A DNA stretch of 64,000 bases. Source: JADJYF01 sp965278995 (lineage in GTDB: Bacteria; Pseudomonadota; Gammaproteobacteria; Ga0077536). Below the pieces are notes generated by a model that was not told the DNA's origin, searched no databases, and saw nothing but the letters and a program-made list of their open reading frames with translations. Positions 1 through 9,500 of this stretch are shown piece by piece. Position numbers and translations under genes: made by a program. The DNA is taken from assembly GCA_965278995.1 (NCBI GenBank), contig OZ257136.1, positions 5,022,001-5,086,000 of the forward strand, read 5' to 3'. The stretch's first letter is position 1. Each line of letters begins with the position of its first letter.

Positions 1-525
1 CAGGCGACCCGTCTCGATGTCGCGCATCACGGCGCCGGCAAACCCTGGGCACTGATCGCAAGTCGCGCAGCACTGCCGCTGGAGGCGCCTTTGTTCACCG
101 GCTATTCAATTGTGCGGACGATCACGCCCGTCGAACAACGAACGACAGGGCAGTGGACGCGAGGTGACGTTGCGCGCGTCACACTCACTGTCGATGCACA
201 GACCGATACCGGCTGGGTCGTGGTTGATGATCCGATACCGGCAGGCGCCAGTATTCTTGGTGGTGGACTGGGGCGTGATTCGAAACTGCTGACGCAGGGC
301 GAAGTGCGCCGGGGCTGGGTCTATCCGGTCTATGAGGAACGTCGTTTCGACGCGTTCCGCGCCTATTACAGCTACGTACCGAAAGGCCAATGGACTGTCG
401 AGTACACGGTGCGCTTCAACAACCCCGGCAGCTTCGTGCTGCCGGCGACGCGCGTCGAAGCGATGTATGCGCCGGAAATGTTCGGTGAAATGCCGAATGC
501 ACCGCTGGACGTACTTGCACCGTGA
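1..525 (+). CDS. Alpha-2-macroglobulin family protein, C-terminal fragment
   Basis: The reading frame is open from base 1, so only the last 174 residues of a protein that is usually 1500-2000 residues long are visible. The visible part is the receptor-binding-like end of bacterial alpha-2-macroglobulins. It includes a TGWVVVDDPIPAGAS stretch and a beta-rich tail ending in EAMYAPEMFGEMP, which is typical of the YfhM-like family. These periplasmic or lipid-anchored proteins trap proteases. The stop overlaps the GTG start of pbpC (GTGA), so the two are translationally coupled, matching the conserved alpha-2-macroglobulin/PBP1C pairing in Gram-negative bacteria. Any thioester motif would lie upstream of the window. 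Confidence 0.9.
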   Translation, partial: QATRLDVAHHGAGKPWALIASRAALPLEAPLFTGYSIVRTITPVEQRTTGQWTRGDVARVTLTVDAQTDTGWVVVDDPIPAGASILGGGLGRDSKLLTQGEVRRGWVYPVYEERRFDAFRAYYSYVPKGQWTVEYTVRFNNPGSFVLPATRVEAMYAPEMFGEMPNAPLDVLAP

Positions 526-2633
526 AGCGGGCGCTCGCACTGCTGTTGCTGGCCAGCATTGCGCTGCCGATTCAGGCAACGGCCACGCCGGATTTCACCG
601 GCGTACGTGCAGCGTGGCGCACGTCGCACGCTTATCTGCTCGACCGTCACGGCGAAGTGCTGCACGGCGAGCGGCTCGATTTCAATCAACTGCGTCTGCC
701 CTGGGTTACGCGAAGCGAACTATCGCCAGCCCTGATAGCGGCGCTGCTCGCGTTCGAGGACGGCCGCTATGTCGAGCATCATGGCGTCGATTGGTATGCG
801 CTGGTCGCCGCGCTGTGGCAGAACGTCAGTGGCACGGCGCGTCGCGGAGCCAGCACCATCAGCATGCAGCTCGCCGGTTTGCTCGAGTCGCCCGGGTCGC
901 GTCGCGGGCGCCTGGGTCTGCTGGCGAAATGGTCGCAGATGCGCGCGGCATGGGCACTCGAAGCGGCCTGGAGCAAAGACGAGATCCTGGAAGCTTACGT
1001 CAACCTGATCGATTATCGTGGCGAGTTGCGCGGCATCGGTGCCGCGGCCGCCGTGTTGTTCGGCAAGCAGCCATCGGGACTCGATGGCGACGAATCGATC
1101 CTGCTTGCAGCACTGGTCTCGACACCGAATCTGCCTGCAGCACGGCTGGCTGAGCGTGCCTGCCTGCTGGCAAATGCACATGACCTGGCCACCGATTGCG
1201 CAACGCTGCACACGCTCGCTGCAAATCATCTCGACGGTACACGTGCGGCGGTGCCGGTAGCGAAGCTTGCGCCGCAACTCGCGCGGCGACTGTTGCGCGT
1301 ACCGGGCGAGCAGGTGCAGACGACGCTGAACGCCAGACTGCAGCGACTGACCCGCCGCATTCTCGATGAGCAACTCATCGCACTCGGCGATCGAAACGTA
1401 CGCGACGCTGCAGCGGTGGTAGTCGATAACGCCACCGGCGATGTGCTGGCGTATGTCGGCGCTGCCGGGCGGCGCTCGCGATCGCGCGAAGTCGACGGCG
1501 TACGTGCCCTGCGCCAGGCGGGCTCCACACTGAAGCCGTTTCTGTACGGGCTCGCGTTCGAACGCCGCTACCTGACACCGGCTTCGCTGCTCGAGGACTC
1601 GCCGCTCAATCTCGAAACGGCGACCGGGCTGTATATTCCACAGAACTACGATCGCGACTTCAAAGGCACGGTCAGTGCACGGACTGCGCTGGCCAGTTCA
1701 TTGAACGTACCGGCGGTTCGCACCCTGGTCCTGACGGGCGTCGAGGCGCTCCGCAACCGGCTGTTCGATCTTGGGTACACTGGCATTACAGAAGACGGGG
1801 CGTATTACGGCTATTCGCTGGCGCTCGGTTCGACCGAGGTCAATCTGCTCGAACAGGCCAACGCTTATCGAACACTGGCCAATGGCGGGCACTTCAGTCC
1901 ACTGCGTCTCGATCCCGCCGAACCGGCGGTGCCCGCTGTCGCCGTGATGACAGACGGCGCCGCATTCCTGGTTGCGGATATTCTGAGCGATGGCGCCGCG
2001 CGTGCGCTCACTTTCGGTCTCGACAGTCCACTCGCGACGCCCTTTTGGAGCGCCGTCAAGACCGGCACCAGCAAGGACATGCGCGACAACTGGTGCGTCG
2101 GTTTCAGCGAGCGCTATACCGTCGCTGTGTGGGTCGGTAATTTCGAAGGCGATTCGATGGACGAGGTCTCCGGCATCAGCGGAGCCGCGCCGGCGTGGCT
2201 TGATCTGATGCTGGCCCTCCATGCAGGTACGCCGGGGCGCCAACCGCTGCCGCCCCGCGGCGTCGAGTCGCGCCAAATTGTCTTTGAGCCGGTGCTCGAG
2301 CCATCGCGACGCGAATGGTTCCTCACGGGTACGGCGATGGACCGAATTGAACGTGTCAGCGCGAAGACCCAGGCGCCGCGCATCGCCAGCCCGCCCAACG
2401 GCGTGATCATTGCACTCGACCCGGATATTCCGCATAACCATCAGAGTGTCATGATCGAGAGCCGCGGCGTGACCGCCGGTACCCGCTATTATCTCGATGG
2501 CGTTGCGCTGGCGGCGGCAGATGCACCGTTGGCATGGTTCCCGCAACCGGGTTTCCATCGCCTCGAACTGCGCAGTGCGGAGCGCACGCTGGATACAGTA
2601 CGCTTTACAGTCAGACTGCCACGTCAGGATTGA
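522..2633 (+). CDS. pbpC: Penicillin-binding protein 1C (bifunctional class A PBP)
   Basis: This 703-residue protein makes or repairs periplasmic peptidoglycan. A short N-terminal membrane/signal segment (about residues 3-20) precedes a GT51 glycosyltransferase domain with the catalytic-Glu motif FEDGRYVEHHG near residue 78 and GASTISMQL near 110. The transpeptidase domain shows all three penicillin-binding motifs: STLK near 335, SSLN near 392 and KTGTS near 512. A C-terminal BiPBP_C-like region follows. The length fits E. coli PbpC (about 770). The GTG start overlaps the preceding alpha-2-macroglobulin stop by 4 bp. Pairing with a protease trap suggests a role in defence or repair at the cell wall. 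Confidence 0.95.
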   Translation: MKRALALLLLASIALPIQATATPDFTGVRAAWRTSHAYLLDRHGEVLHGERLDFNQLRLPWVTRSELSPALIAALLAFEDGRYVEHHGVDWYALVAALWQNVSGTARRGASTISMQLAGLLESPGSRRGRLGLLAKWSQMRAAWALEAAWSKDEILEAYVNLIDYRGELRGIGAAAAVLFGKQPSGLDGDESILLAALVSTPNLPAARLAERACLLANAHDLATDCATLHTLAANHLDGTRAAVPVAKLAPQLARRLLRVPGEQVQTTLNARLQRLTRRILDEQLIALGDRNVRDAAAVVVDNATGDVLAYVGAAGRRSRSREVDGVRALRQAGSTLKPFLYGLAFERRYLTPASLLEDSPLNLETATGLYIPQNYDRDFKGTVSARTALASSLNVPAVRTLVLTGVEALRNRLFDLGYTGITEDGAYYGYSLALGSTEVNLLEQANAYRTLANGGHFSPLRLDPAEPAVPAVAVMTDGAAFLVADILSDGAARALTFGLDSPLATPFWSAVKTGTSKDMRDNWCVGFSERYTVAVWVGNFEGDSMDEVSGISGAAPAWLDLMLALHAGTPGRQPLPPRGVESRQIVFEPVLEPSRREWFLTGTAMDRIERVSAKTQAPRIASPPNGVIIALDPDIPHNHQSVMIESRGVTAGTRYYLDGVALAAADAPLAWFPQPGFHRLELRSAERTLDTVRFTVRLPRQD

Positions 2634-2638
2634 ACCCG

Positions 2639-3028
2639 ATGAAGATCACGACATTTGAAACAACGACTGAAGGCGGCTCGCGTTTTCGCGAAATGGATAT
2701 CGAATTCGATGTCTCACACGAAGATGAATTCGGTCACACCATACGATGCACCTCGCCTTATACCTCGCCCGGCGTACAGTTCGTCGTGCTTCCAGACGGC
2801 ATGGATCAGGGCTGGCACAACGCTCCGGCTCGGCAGATTGTCGTGGTGCTGGCCGGCGTTATTGAAGTGGAGACCACCGACGGGCAACGTCGGCAATGGC
2901 GTACCGGTGAAGTCTTTCTGCCGGCTGACGTCGACGGACAGGGCCATTGCACACGCAGCATCGGCGGGCCGGTATCGTTGCTGTTCGCGCCCTTGAATGC
3001 GGGCTTCGAGTTCAGTTCACCGCACTAG
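2639..3028 (+). CDS. Cupin-domain small protein
   Basis: This 129-residue protein is a single cupin barrel. The sequence shows the cupin-like pattern PDGMDQGWHNAPARQIVVVLAG followed about 20 residues later by GEVFLPADVDGQGH. The longer open frame begins inside pbpC, but the ATG at 2639, just after the pbpC stop, gives the right domain boundary. It may be co-transcribed with pbpC. The substrate is unknown; cupins of this size are often small-molecule enzymes or sensors. The last 17 bases overlap the convergent metallothionein gene. Confidence 0.85.
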   Translation: MKITTFETTTEGGSRFREMDIEFDVSHEDEFGHTIRCTSPYTSPGVQFVVLPDGMDQGWHNAPARQIVVVLAGVIEVETTDGQRRQWRTGEVFLPADVDGQGHCTRSIGGPVSLLFAPLNAGFEFSSPH

Positions 3029-3197
3029 CTGCGCACCTGCACTCACCATGCGCGCAACCAGCGTCGGCCGCGCAACCCTCGCAACAAAAGAAGCTCGATG
3101 CGCGGCTCACCGCTTTATCGATGGCGACAAGGCAATGGCATCCTGCGTGGGCGCAATGCGTCTTTGTCGTCAATTCGCCTGGATCGGTGATTGTCAT
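3012..3197 (-). CDS. Bacterial metallothionein (SmtA/PmtA family)
   Basis: This 61-residue protein has nine cysteines in the family 14 (SmtA/BmtA/PmtA) spacing. An N-terminal block C15-x-H17-x2-C20-x-C22 is seen, in which His replaces the usual second Cys. The middle block is FFCCEGC (C38, C39, C42), and the end block is C48-A-H50-x2-C53-x-C55. It would bind Zn, Cd or Cu in the cytoplasm as a metal buffer. The ATG at 3197 lies 5 bp after the stop of the acidic ORF upstream, so translation is probably coupled; the Shine-Dalgarno site is weak. A TTG eight codons in, behind AGGCGAA, is an alternative start. The cysteine pattern makes the family call firm despite the short length. Confidence 0.85.
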   Translation of the reverse strand: MTITDPGELTTKTHCAHAGCHCLVAIDKAVSRASSFFCCEGCAADAGCAHGECRCAASAVN

Positions 3198-3202
3198 CGC
3201 GG

Positions 3203-3406
3203 CTAATCAAACTCGTTGTATAACTCTACGTCGCTGGCAATCTCTTGCTCGAACATCGCTGAGCCTACTGCAGCGGAGAAGTCCGAGCGAACGACGTCCG
3301 ACAACTCGTTCAGTCCCCAGCACTCCAGTGTTCCCTGATCGAAATCGTCGTCGAAATCCAGCATCGATTGTGAGTCCAAATCAGACGTGTTGGTATCAAA
3401 TTTCAT
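3203..3406 (-). CDS. Small acidic protein, first gene of the metallothionein operon
   Basis: A 67-residue ORF with a clear ribosome site (AGGGTGA about 6 nt before the ATG at 3406). The protein is strikingly acidic (runs such as DFDDDFDQ, and a tail EIASDVELYNEFD), with one Cys and no membrane segment. I do not recognise a family. Its stop lies 5 bp before the metallothionein start, so it looks like the leading cistron of a two-gene unit. Acidic clusters could bind metal, but this is inference. It could also be a regulatory leader ORF. Confidence 0.55.
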   Translation of the reverse strand: MKFDTNTSDLDSQSMLDFDDDFDQGTLECWGLNELSDVVRSDFSAAVGSAMFEQEIASDVELYNEFD

Positions 3407-3549
3407 TTCGTTCACCCTATGGCGTGTTGCCAATCTTTACAAGGTGGCGAACTATCCGCTGATGCCGTTATTGGCTTCAGTAGTGACCGCCAGTCCATCG
3501 AGTGTCCAGTGTCCTGCGATATGTCGGGCCGCACTATCGGAATAGTGCC

Positions 3550-3589
3550 GTATCCGGTGTAGGACTTTGCCCTACGCCCTGTCGGATAC
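3550..3589. repeat. Nested inverted repeat between glucan synthase and acidic ORF
   Basis: Outer arms GTATCCG (3550-3556) and CGGATAC (3583-3589) enclose inner arms GTAGG (3559-3563) and CCTAC (3571-3575). The hairpin starts a few bases past the glucan synthase stop. It could end that transcript, but there is no T-tract on either side, so it may instead be a protein-binding site for the downstream metallothionein unit. Confidence 0.45.
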
Positions 3590-3591
3590 GA

Positions 3592-6500
3592 TCAGTCAGG
3601 GTTGCCGGTGAGAACCGCGACGACGTGATGGCTAAGCCCGTCATCATGCAACGGTATGTCATTCCCGCCAGTTACGATTTCTCCATCCAGCGTAAGCATC
3701 AGTTCCCCATGGGAACGCCGGTCGGGATTTCGGATCTCCACCTGATAATGTGCCGTTCCGTGCCGCAAGTTCACGTAGTACCGATCCCAACTGTCATGAA
3801 AGCAGGGTCGCAGTTGCAATCGCTGATTGCGCACGTAAATACCGAGCATGGATTCCAGACCCACACGGTAGTACCAACCCGCTGCACCTGAGTACCAGGT
3901 CCAGCCACCCGTGCCAGTATGGGGGGTATCTGCATAGATGTCGGCGGGCATCACATAGGGTTCGACCCGATACTGCTCCGCACGCGTTAGCGAGTCGCTT
4001 TTGCCTATCGGATCCAGCATGGTGTGTAAGGACCATGCCCTGTCGGCGTCGCCAAGCTCGGCAAAGGCCATCACCGCCCAAACCGCCGCGTGCGTGTACT
4101 GGCCGCCGTTTTCGCGTACGCCGGGAACATAACCTTTGATGTAACCCGGGTCGCGTTGCGTAGCGTCGAAGCTGGGCCGGAACAGTCGGATCAACTGCGC
4201 TTCCCGATCGACCAGCAGATCGTCGAGCATGTTCATGGCGGCGCGCGACCGTTGGGCATTGCCGCCGCCGGCGATCACCGACCAGCTCTGAGTTATCGAG
4301 TCGATTCGACACTCGTCGTTCGATACGGACCCGAGCGGCGTACCGTCATCAAAATAGGCGCGGCGATACCAGGCGCCGTCCCAACCGGCGTCGTCCAACG
4401 CATCCAGAAGCTGCTGCGAGTGCGCGCGCCAATCAGTGACCAGTTCATGGCGACCACGGCGCGTTGTCAGGGGAATGAACGCGTCGAGCACTGCTTTTAA
4501 AAACCACCCCATCCAGACACTTTCGCCTTGCCCTTTCCAGCCAACGCGATTCATTCCATCGTTCCAGTCGCCGCAACCCATCAAGGGCAGGCCATGGACA
4601 CCGCGGCTCCAGCTGATGTCAATCGCGCGGACGCAATGATCGAACAGTGATGCCGTCTCGGCAGTTACAGTCGGGGTGAAATACCGACTTTCTTCCCCGA
4701 GCGCCAGTTGTGGCCCCTCGAGAAATGGAATCTGTCGATCAAGGATGGCGTCATCGCCCGTAACGGCCACATAGTGGGCAACGGCATAAGGTAACCACAG
4801 GCGATCATCGACGAACGCCGTTCGTACGCCTTTACCATCCGATGGGTGCCACCAGTGCTGCACATCGCCCTCGACGAATTGACGAGCTGCAGCGCGAAGC
4901 AGGTGATCGTGAACGTACTGCGGCCAGGCAGTTGCGAGCGCCATCACATCCTGCAGTTGATCGCGGAATCCATACGCACCACCTGCCTGATAGAAGCCGC
5001 AGCGCCCAAGGCAGCGGCTGCTCACTACCTGGTAGAGCAGCCAACGGTTCAGCATGAAATTGAGCGCAGTATCCGGTGTTTCGACCTGTACTGCGTTCAG
5101 CAGATGGTCCCATTCGTGTCTGACTTTCGATAATGTTGCCGCGCTGTCACTCACTGCGCTAACCGCAAGTTCATTTGCGGCGCTGAGCGTCGATGCCTGA
5201 CCATAAGCAAATACAATGGTGTCACTGGCGCCAGGTTCGAGGATAACCTCGACCTGCATCACCCAGCATGGGTCGGGTCCGACGCCAGCGGCCTTGCGAA
5301 GTGTACGTTCGAATGTCAGCGCCGCTGGCGCACACAGGCTTCGACCAAGTCCGATGAATTCAGCACGGTCGCACGTCCAGCCATGGATTCGATGGGAGCA
5401 ACGGATCCAGGCGATGTCATGCGCGAAATCAGCATTGGCCGGATTCCGCGCGTACAACGTCGGCGATGGTTCATCACTGACCCAGGTTGTCAGCAGATCA
5501 ACCTTTCCGCTGCGACTGTCGCCGAGGCACAGATTGACATAACAGCTGAGCAGGAGCGTTCGGCGTACCGCATTGCGATTGTCGAGTTTGACGCACAGCA
5601 ATTTGACAGGCTGGTCCCAGTCGACGAAGTGGGTCAGCTCGCTGTCGATACCATCGACCTGGGTCGAATAGCGGCTGTACCCAGCGCCGTGCGCGCATTC
5701 GTACACGGCGCCGGGGGCCGGTCGCGGCTGTGCAGTAGGCGACCAGAATGCAGACGACCGACGGTCCTGAATATAGAGAATTTCCGACGACGGGTCGGAG
5801 ATTGGGTCGTTGGACCACGGGCTCAACTGATTCTCCCGCGCATTCGTCCGCCACGTGAAACTCGCGCCGCTCTCAGTAACCAGTGTTCCCAGATGCGGTG
5901 TCGCGATCACATTGACCCAGGGTGACGGTGTCGCGCGTCCGGACGGCAGCACGATGCGATACTCAGTTCCATCGGGCGTAAAGCCGCCATAGCCATTGAA
6001 GAATTGCAGCGTGGTGGTATCGGTAGCGTTGCTGTGGGCGCGTCCGACGACTGATCGCTTTCGACTGTCCTCCAGGACAGGTGCGGGCCGGGCACGCGGT
6101 ACGCGACGGCGCAACTGCTGAGCGACCCCTCCTTGACCACCGCGCAGCAACACCCGGCACAAGGTCATGAGCAGGCGGCGTTCGTCGGCCGGAAGCTGGT
6201 CCCCGCGCAATACAAACAGGCGGCCGTTAAGATCGGATGAATCCGGGCCGAAGCCCGACTGGCGAAGGATGTTCTCGATATCCCGCTGGAAGTCGTCGAA
6301 GTAAGACGCTGCGCGATCGTTCAGGATCACGATATCGACGGCAAATGCGCGCGCCCGCCAGAACAGTTGCGCTCGCACCATTTGCGCAACGAGTGCGAGG
6401 TCATCCGGCGCGTCGACGCTGACCAGCACTATCGGAAGGTCTCCCGAAATGCCGTAGCGCCACAATGCACGTGCAGATAATAAGTTTCCGCGCATGAACT

Positions 6501-9500
6501 CGACGCCCGGCCTGAAGGTTGGATCGGAGAACATCAGATAAGCCGACAAGGCCTGAAAACTGACTGCCTCATCACCGTCTACGCGCAGATAGTGCAGCTG
6601 CACTTTTGCGTAGACCCACGATCGGGAGATCGCGCGCTGTAATGTAGTAAAGGAATGCAGGCGCTGAAGGTGTTGCCTGGCGCTATCGCGATCGGCGCCA
6701 TACGCCAACACGAACGATAGTCGGGTTGATTGACCAGGTAGAAGGTCGACAGTCTGGCTGAGACAGAGTACGGGATCGAGCACTGAACCTACGGTGCCGC
6801 TAAGCCGGCCGTCAGTGGTGGCCAATGCCAGCGGATCACGTTTGCTGCGGCCCCGCCCTATAACCTTGCGACGGTCGGAGTCGAACGCTATCGGCCGCGA
6901 CGTAATGCCTTCCGTTATGATACCGAGCATCACGGTGGGGGTTGGTTCATCGGAGGCGCGCGGTCTGCGTGTAGCAAGCAGCGCGTTCAGCGTTGCATCG
7001 TATTCAGTCGTAACAAACAGATTGTGGAAAGACGGATGGGCCAGATCAGCGTTTCGATGATTGAGCACCAGCTCGGTCATCGCTGCAATCTCGATGCGTC
7101 GAACAGCGGAACCTTGATTGGTCAGTTTAATCGTTCGAATCTCGGCATCTTCCTGCTGTGCGACCACGACTTCAAGCGTCGATTGGATGCCATGCTGATA
7201 CAGTTCGAACTGCGCTCTGGCTTCAGCAAATTCGACGCTGTAGTTGTCGGGATTGCTGAATGTCGGTGCGAGCGTTGCCGCCCATAAAGCGCCCGAATCG
7301 CAATCTCGCAGATAGATGTAGAGCCCGCATTCGTCGATGACCCGGTCCTCCCGCCAGCGACTGATATCGATGCCGGCACACGCGCTGTAGCCTGCGCCGG
7401 TGCTGGTTATGGCTGTTGCATAGCGGCCATTCGATAGCAGATGAATGGCAGGCGTCTGCCGGTCATCGTTACCGAAATGCCGCACGGGCTGCGCCGCATG
7501 ACGCGCAACCTTACCGGGTTGCGGGCTGGACACGACGCTATCGCGGGCGATCATTACGGACCCAGCGTACTGCTCGTGCAGAACGAGGTCGAACGCATTC
7601 ATTTCAGGTTCGCTGTGAAACCGATCGACCAGACTCTGTGAACTGAACGTGCTGGTCAGTGCAAGCAGGCTCATGGCCTGATGATGCGCCATATGGCTCT
7701 TGACGACCGTGCATCGGTGATTGTCATCGAGACGCTCGGCAGTGAAGTCGACGGCCTCGTAGTAGCCGTGTCGCCCCAGCGCGCCGAGCGCGTTCAGTTC
7801 GGAAAAGTTGCGTACCGCGGCTTGTGGAACCAACGGTGCAGCGAGGGCGGTGGCATATGGCGCTACGACCAGTTGCCTGTCCATGCCGCGTTTGAGGGCG
7901 AGTGTAGGAACGCCGGCCGGCCCGTATTGATAGGTCATCTCCCTATCCCGGACATTGATACCCGATTCCGATATTCCCCATGGCACGCCCTGCACCTGTG
8001 CGTACCGGATCTGCTCTGCGATTGCGTTACTGCAGGCCTGATGCAGAAGACTGTCTGCCGGCATCTTCATCACAAGTGTCGGCATCAGATACTCGAACAT
8101 CGAACCAGACCACGAGATCAGTACAGGGCCTGCCGGCACCAGTCCCATGGGTCGGGCGAGACTGATCCAGTGGTCGACTGGTACATCGCCTTTGGCAGAA
8201 GCCAGATAGCTGCCGAGCCTCGCTTCGGACGCCAACAGATCGTAACGGCCTTCGTCCAGCTGATGCTCGTTGACGCGATAGCCGATAGCAAAGAGTTTAC
8301 GTTTGGCGTCGAACAGGAAATTGAAATTCATCGCACGCCACAACTTGTCGGCCTGCGCTGTGCAGGTCTCGAGTGCTCGCAGCCTGGCGACACTGGCATC
8401 GTAGGCAATGCCACAAGACAGTCGTGCTGCTCGCAGCAGGGCGGCAGTGGGTCCCGCTGCGTCGCGGCCATTCAATGCACGACCGAGCGCTGCATCGACT
8501 TGCGCGAGAATTCCCGGTGCTTGCTCGAGCGTCGATGTCGATGCCAGCAGCGCGCCCAGCGTGCCATTGAATAACGTGGGTTCCTCGTGCCGTAAGTTAG
8601 CAAATACAATGTCGATCGCCCACGGACAGACACACAGCAGATCATTGATGTGGGCGTCAAGCTCACTGCACAGCCGGTCGGTGTCCGCGATGAGGTCGGT
8701 TCCGAGAGATGCAGGCGCGAGTTCGGCGGACCGGAGAGAATGCATGGCCAGTCGGGCGAGCTCGCGAGCTTGCAGGAGACAGTCCCCCGTTGCGCCGGGT
8801 GACGCAGGTCGGCTGGACAGATGCACCTCAATCGCTATCAGAACGCTCTCAAGTTCAGCTGCCTGGTCGACGGCAATAGCTGGTAAGACCGTACGAGCTT
8901 TTGCCCAGGTCGCCAGCACTGCAAGGCACGTGTCATGCGGACCGCTCAAGACTTCGATGGGTACCGCGGCACGCGCGCGCGCCGCCACGCAACTGCGAGC
9001 CACGACGACCAGAAGCGCCGCAAGGTTGCCGCTATCCACAAACGAGACGTAGCGTGGTTCCAAGGCGTTCAAGGTGGTCGTGTCATACCAGTTCAATAAA
9101 TGCCCGCTGCACGTTTCGAGCCTGGCTATACTGCTCAGGGTGGACTGCAGACGCGATACAAACAGATTTCCTGCGATCCATCCCAGTTCATGCGCACGCG
9201 TCAGTGCAACCAGATACAAACCAATATTGGTTGGTGACGTGCGGTGCGCGACAATCTCGGTTGGTTCGAACTGAACGTTATCCGGCGGAAGGTGATTATC
9301 CGCGTCGCCCACAAAATCTTCGAAGAAGCGCCAGGTAAGCCGCGCGATGCGGCGAAAGCTGCGCGTTTCTTCGCTGTCCGGTGCATATCTTCGTGGCGTC
9401 GTGGGATAGCTGATCGCGGCTGCGACAACCGGGATCAGCCACCACCCGGTCAACAACGGCGCCACCACCGTGATGGCGTCGCGATTGAGCAGCAGAATGG

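Noticed and set aside
1698..2558. A 286-codon antisense frame inside pbpC
   Set aside because: It has no motif, and pbpC shows all catalytic motifs on the plus strand.
2997..3206. Plus-strand frame opposite the metallothionein
   Set aside because: It has no family features, while the minus strand shows the full Cys pattern of bacterial metallothioneins.
3550..3589. A standard intrinsic terminator for the glucan synthase gene
   Set aside because: The stem is present, but no T-tract follows on either strand, so it is listed only as an inverted repeat.
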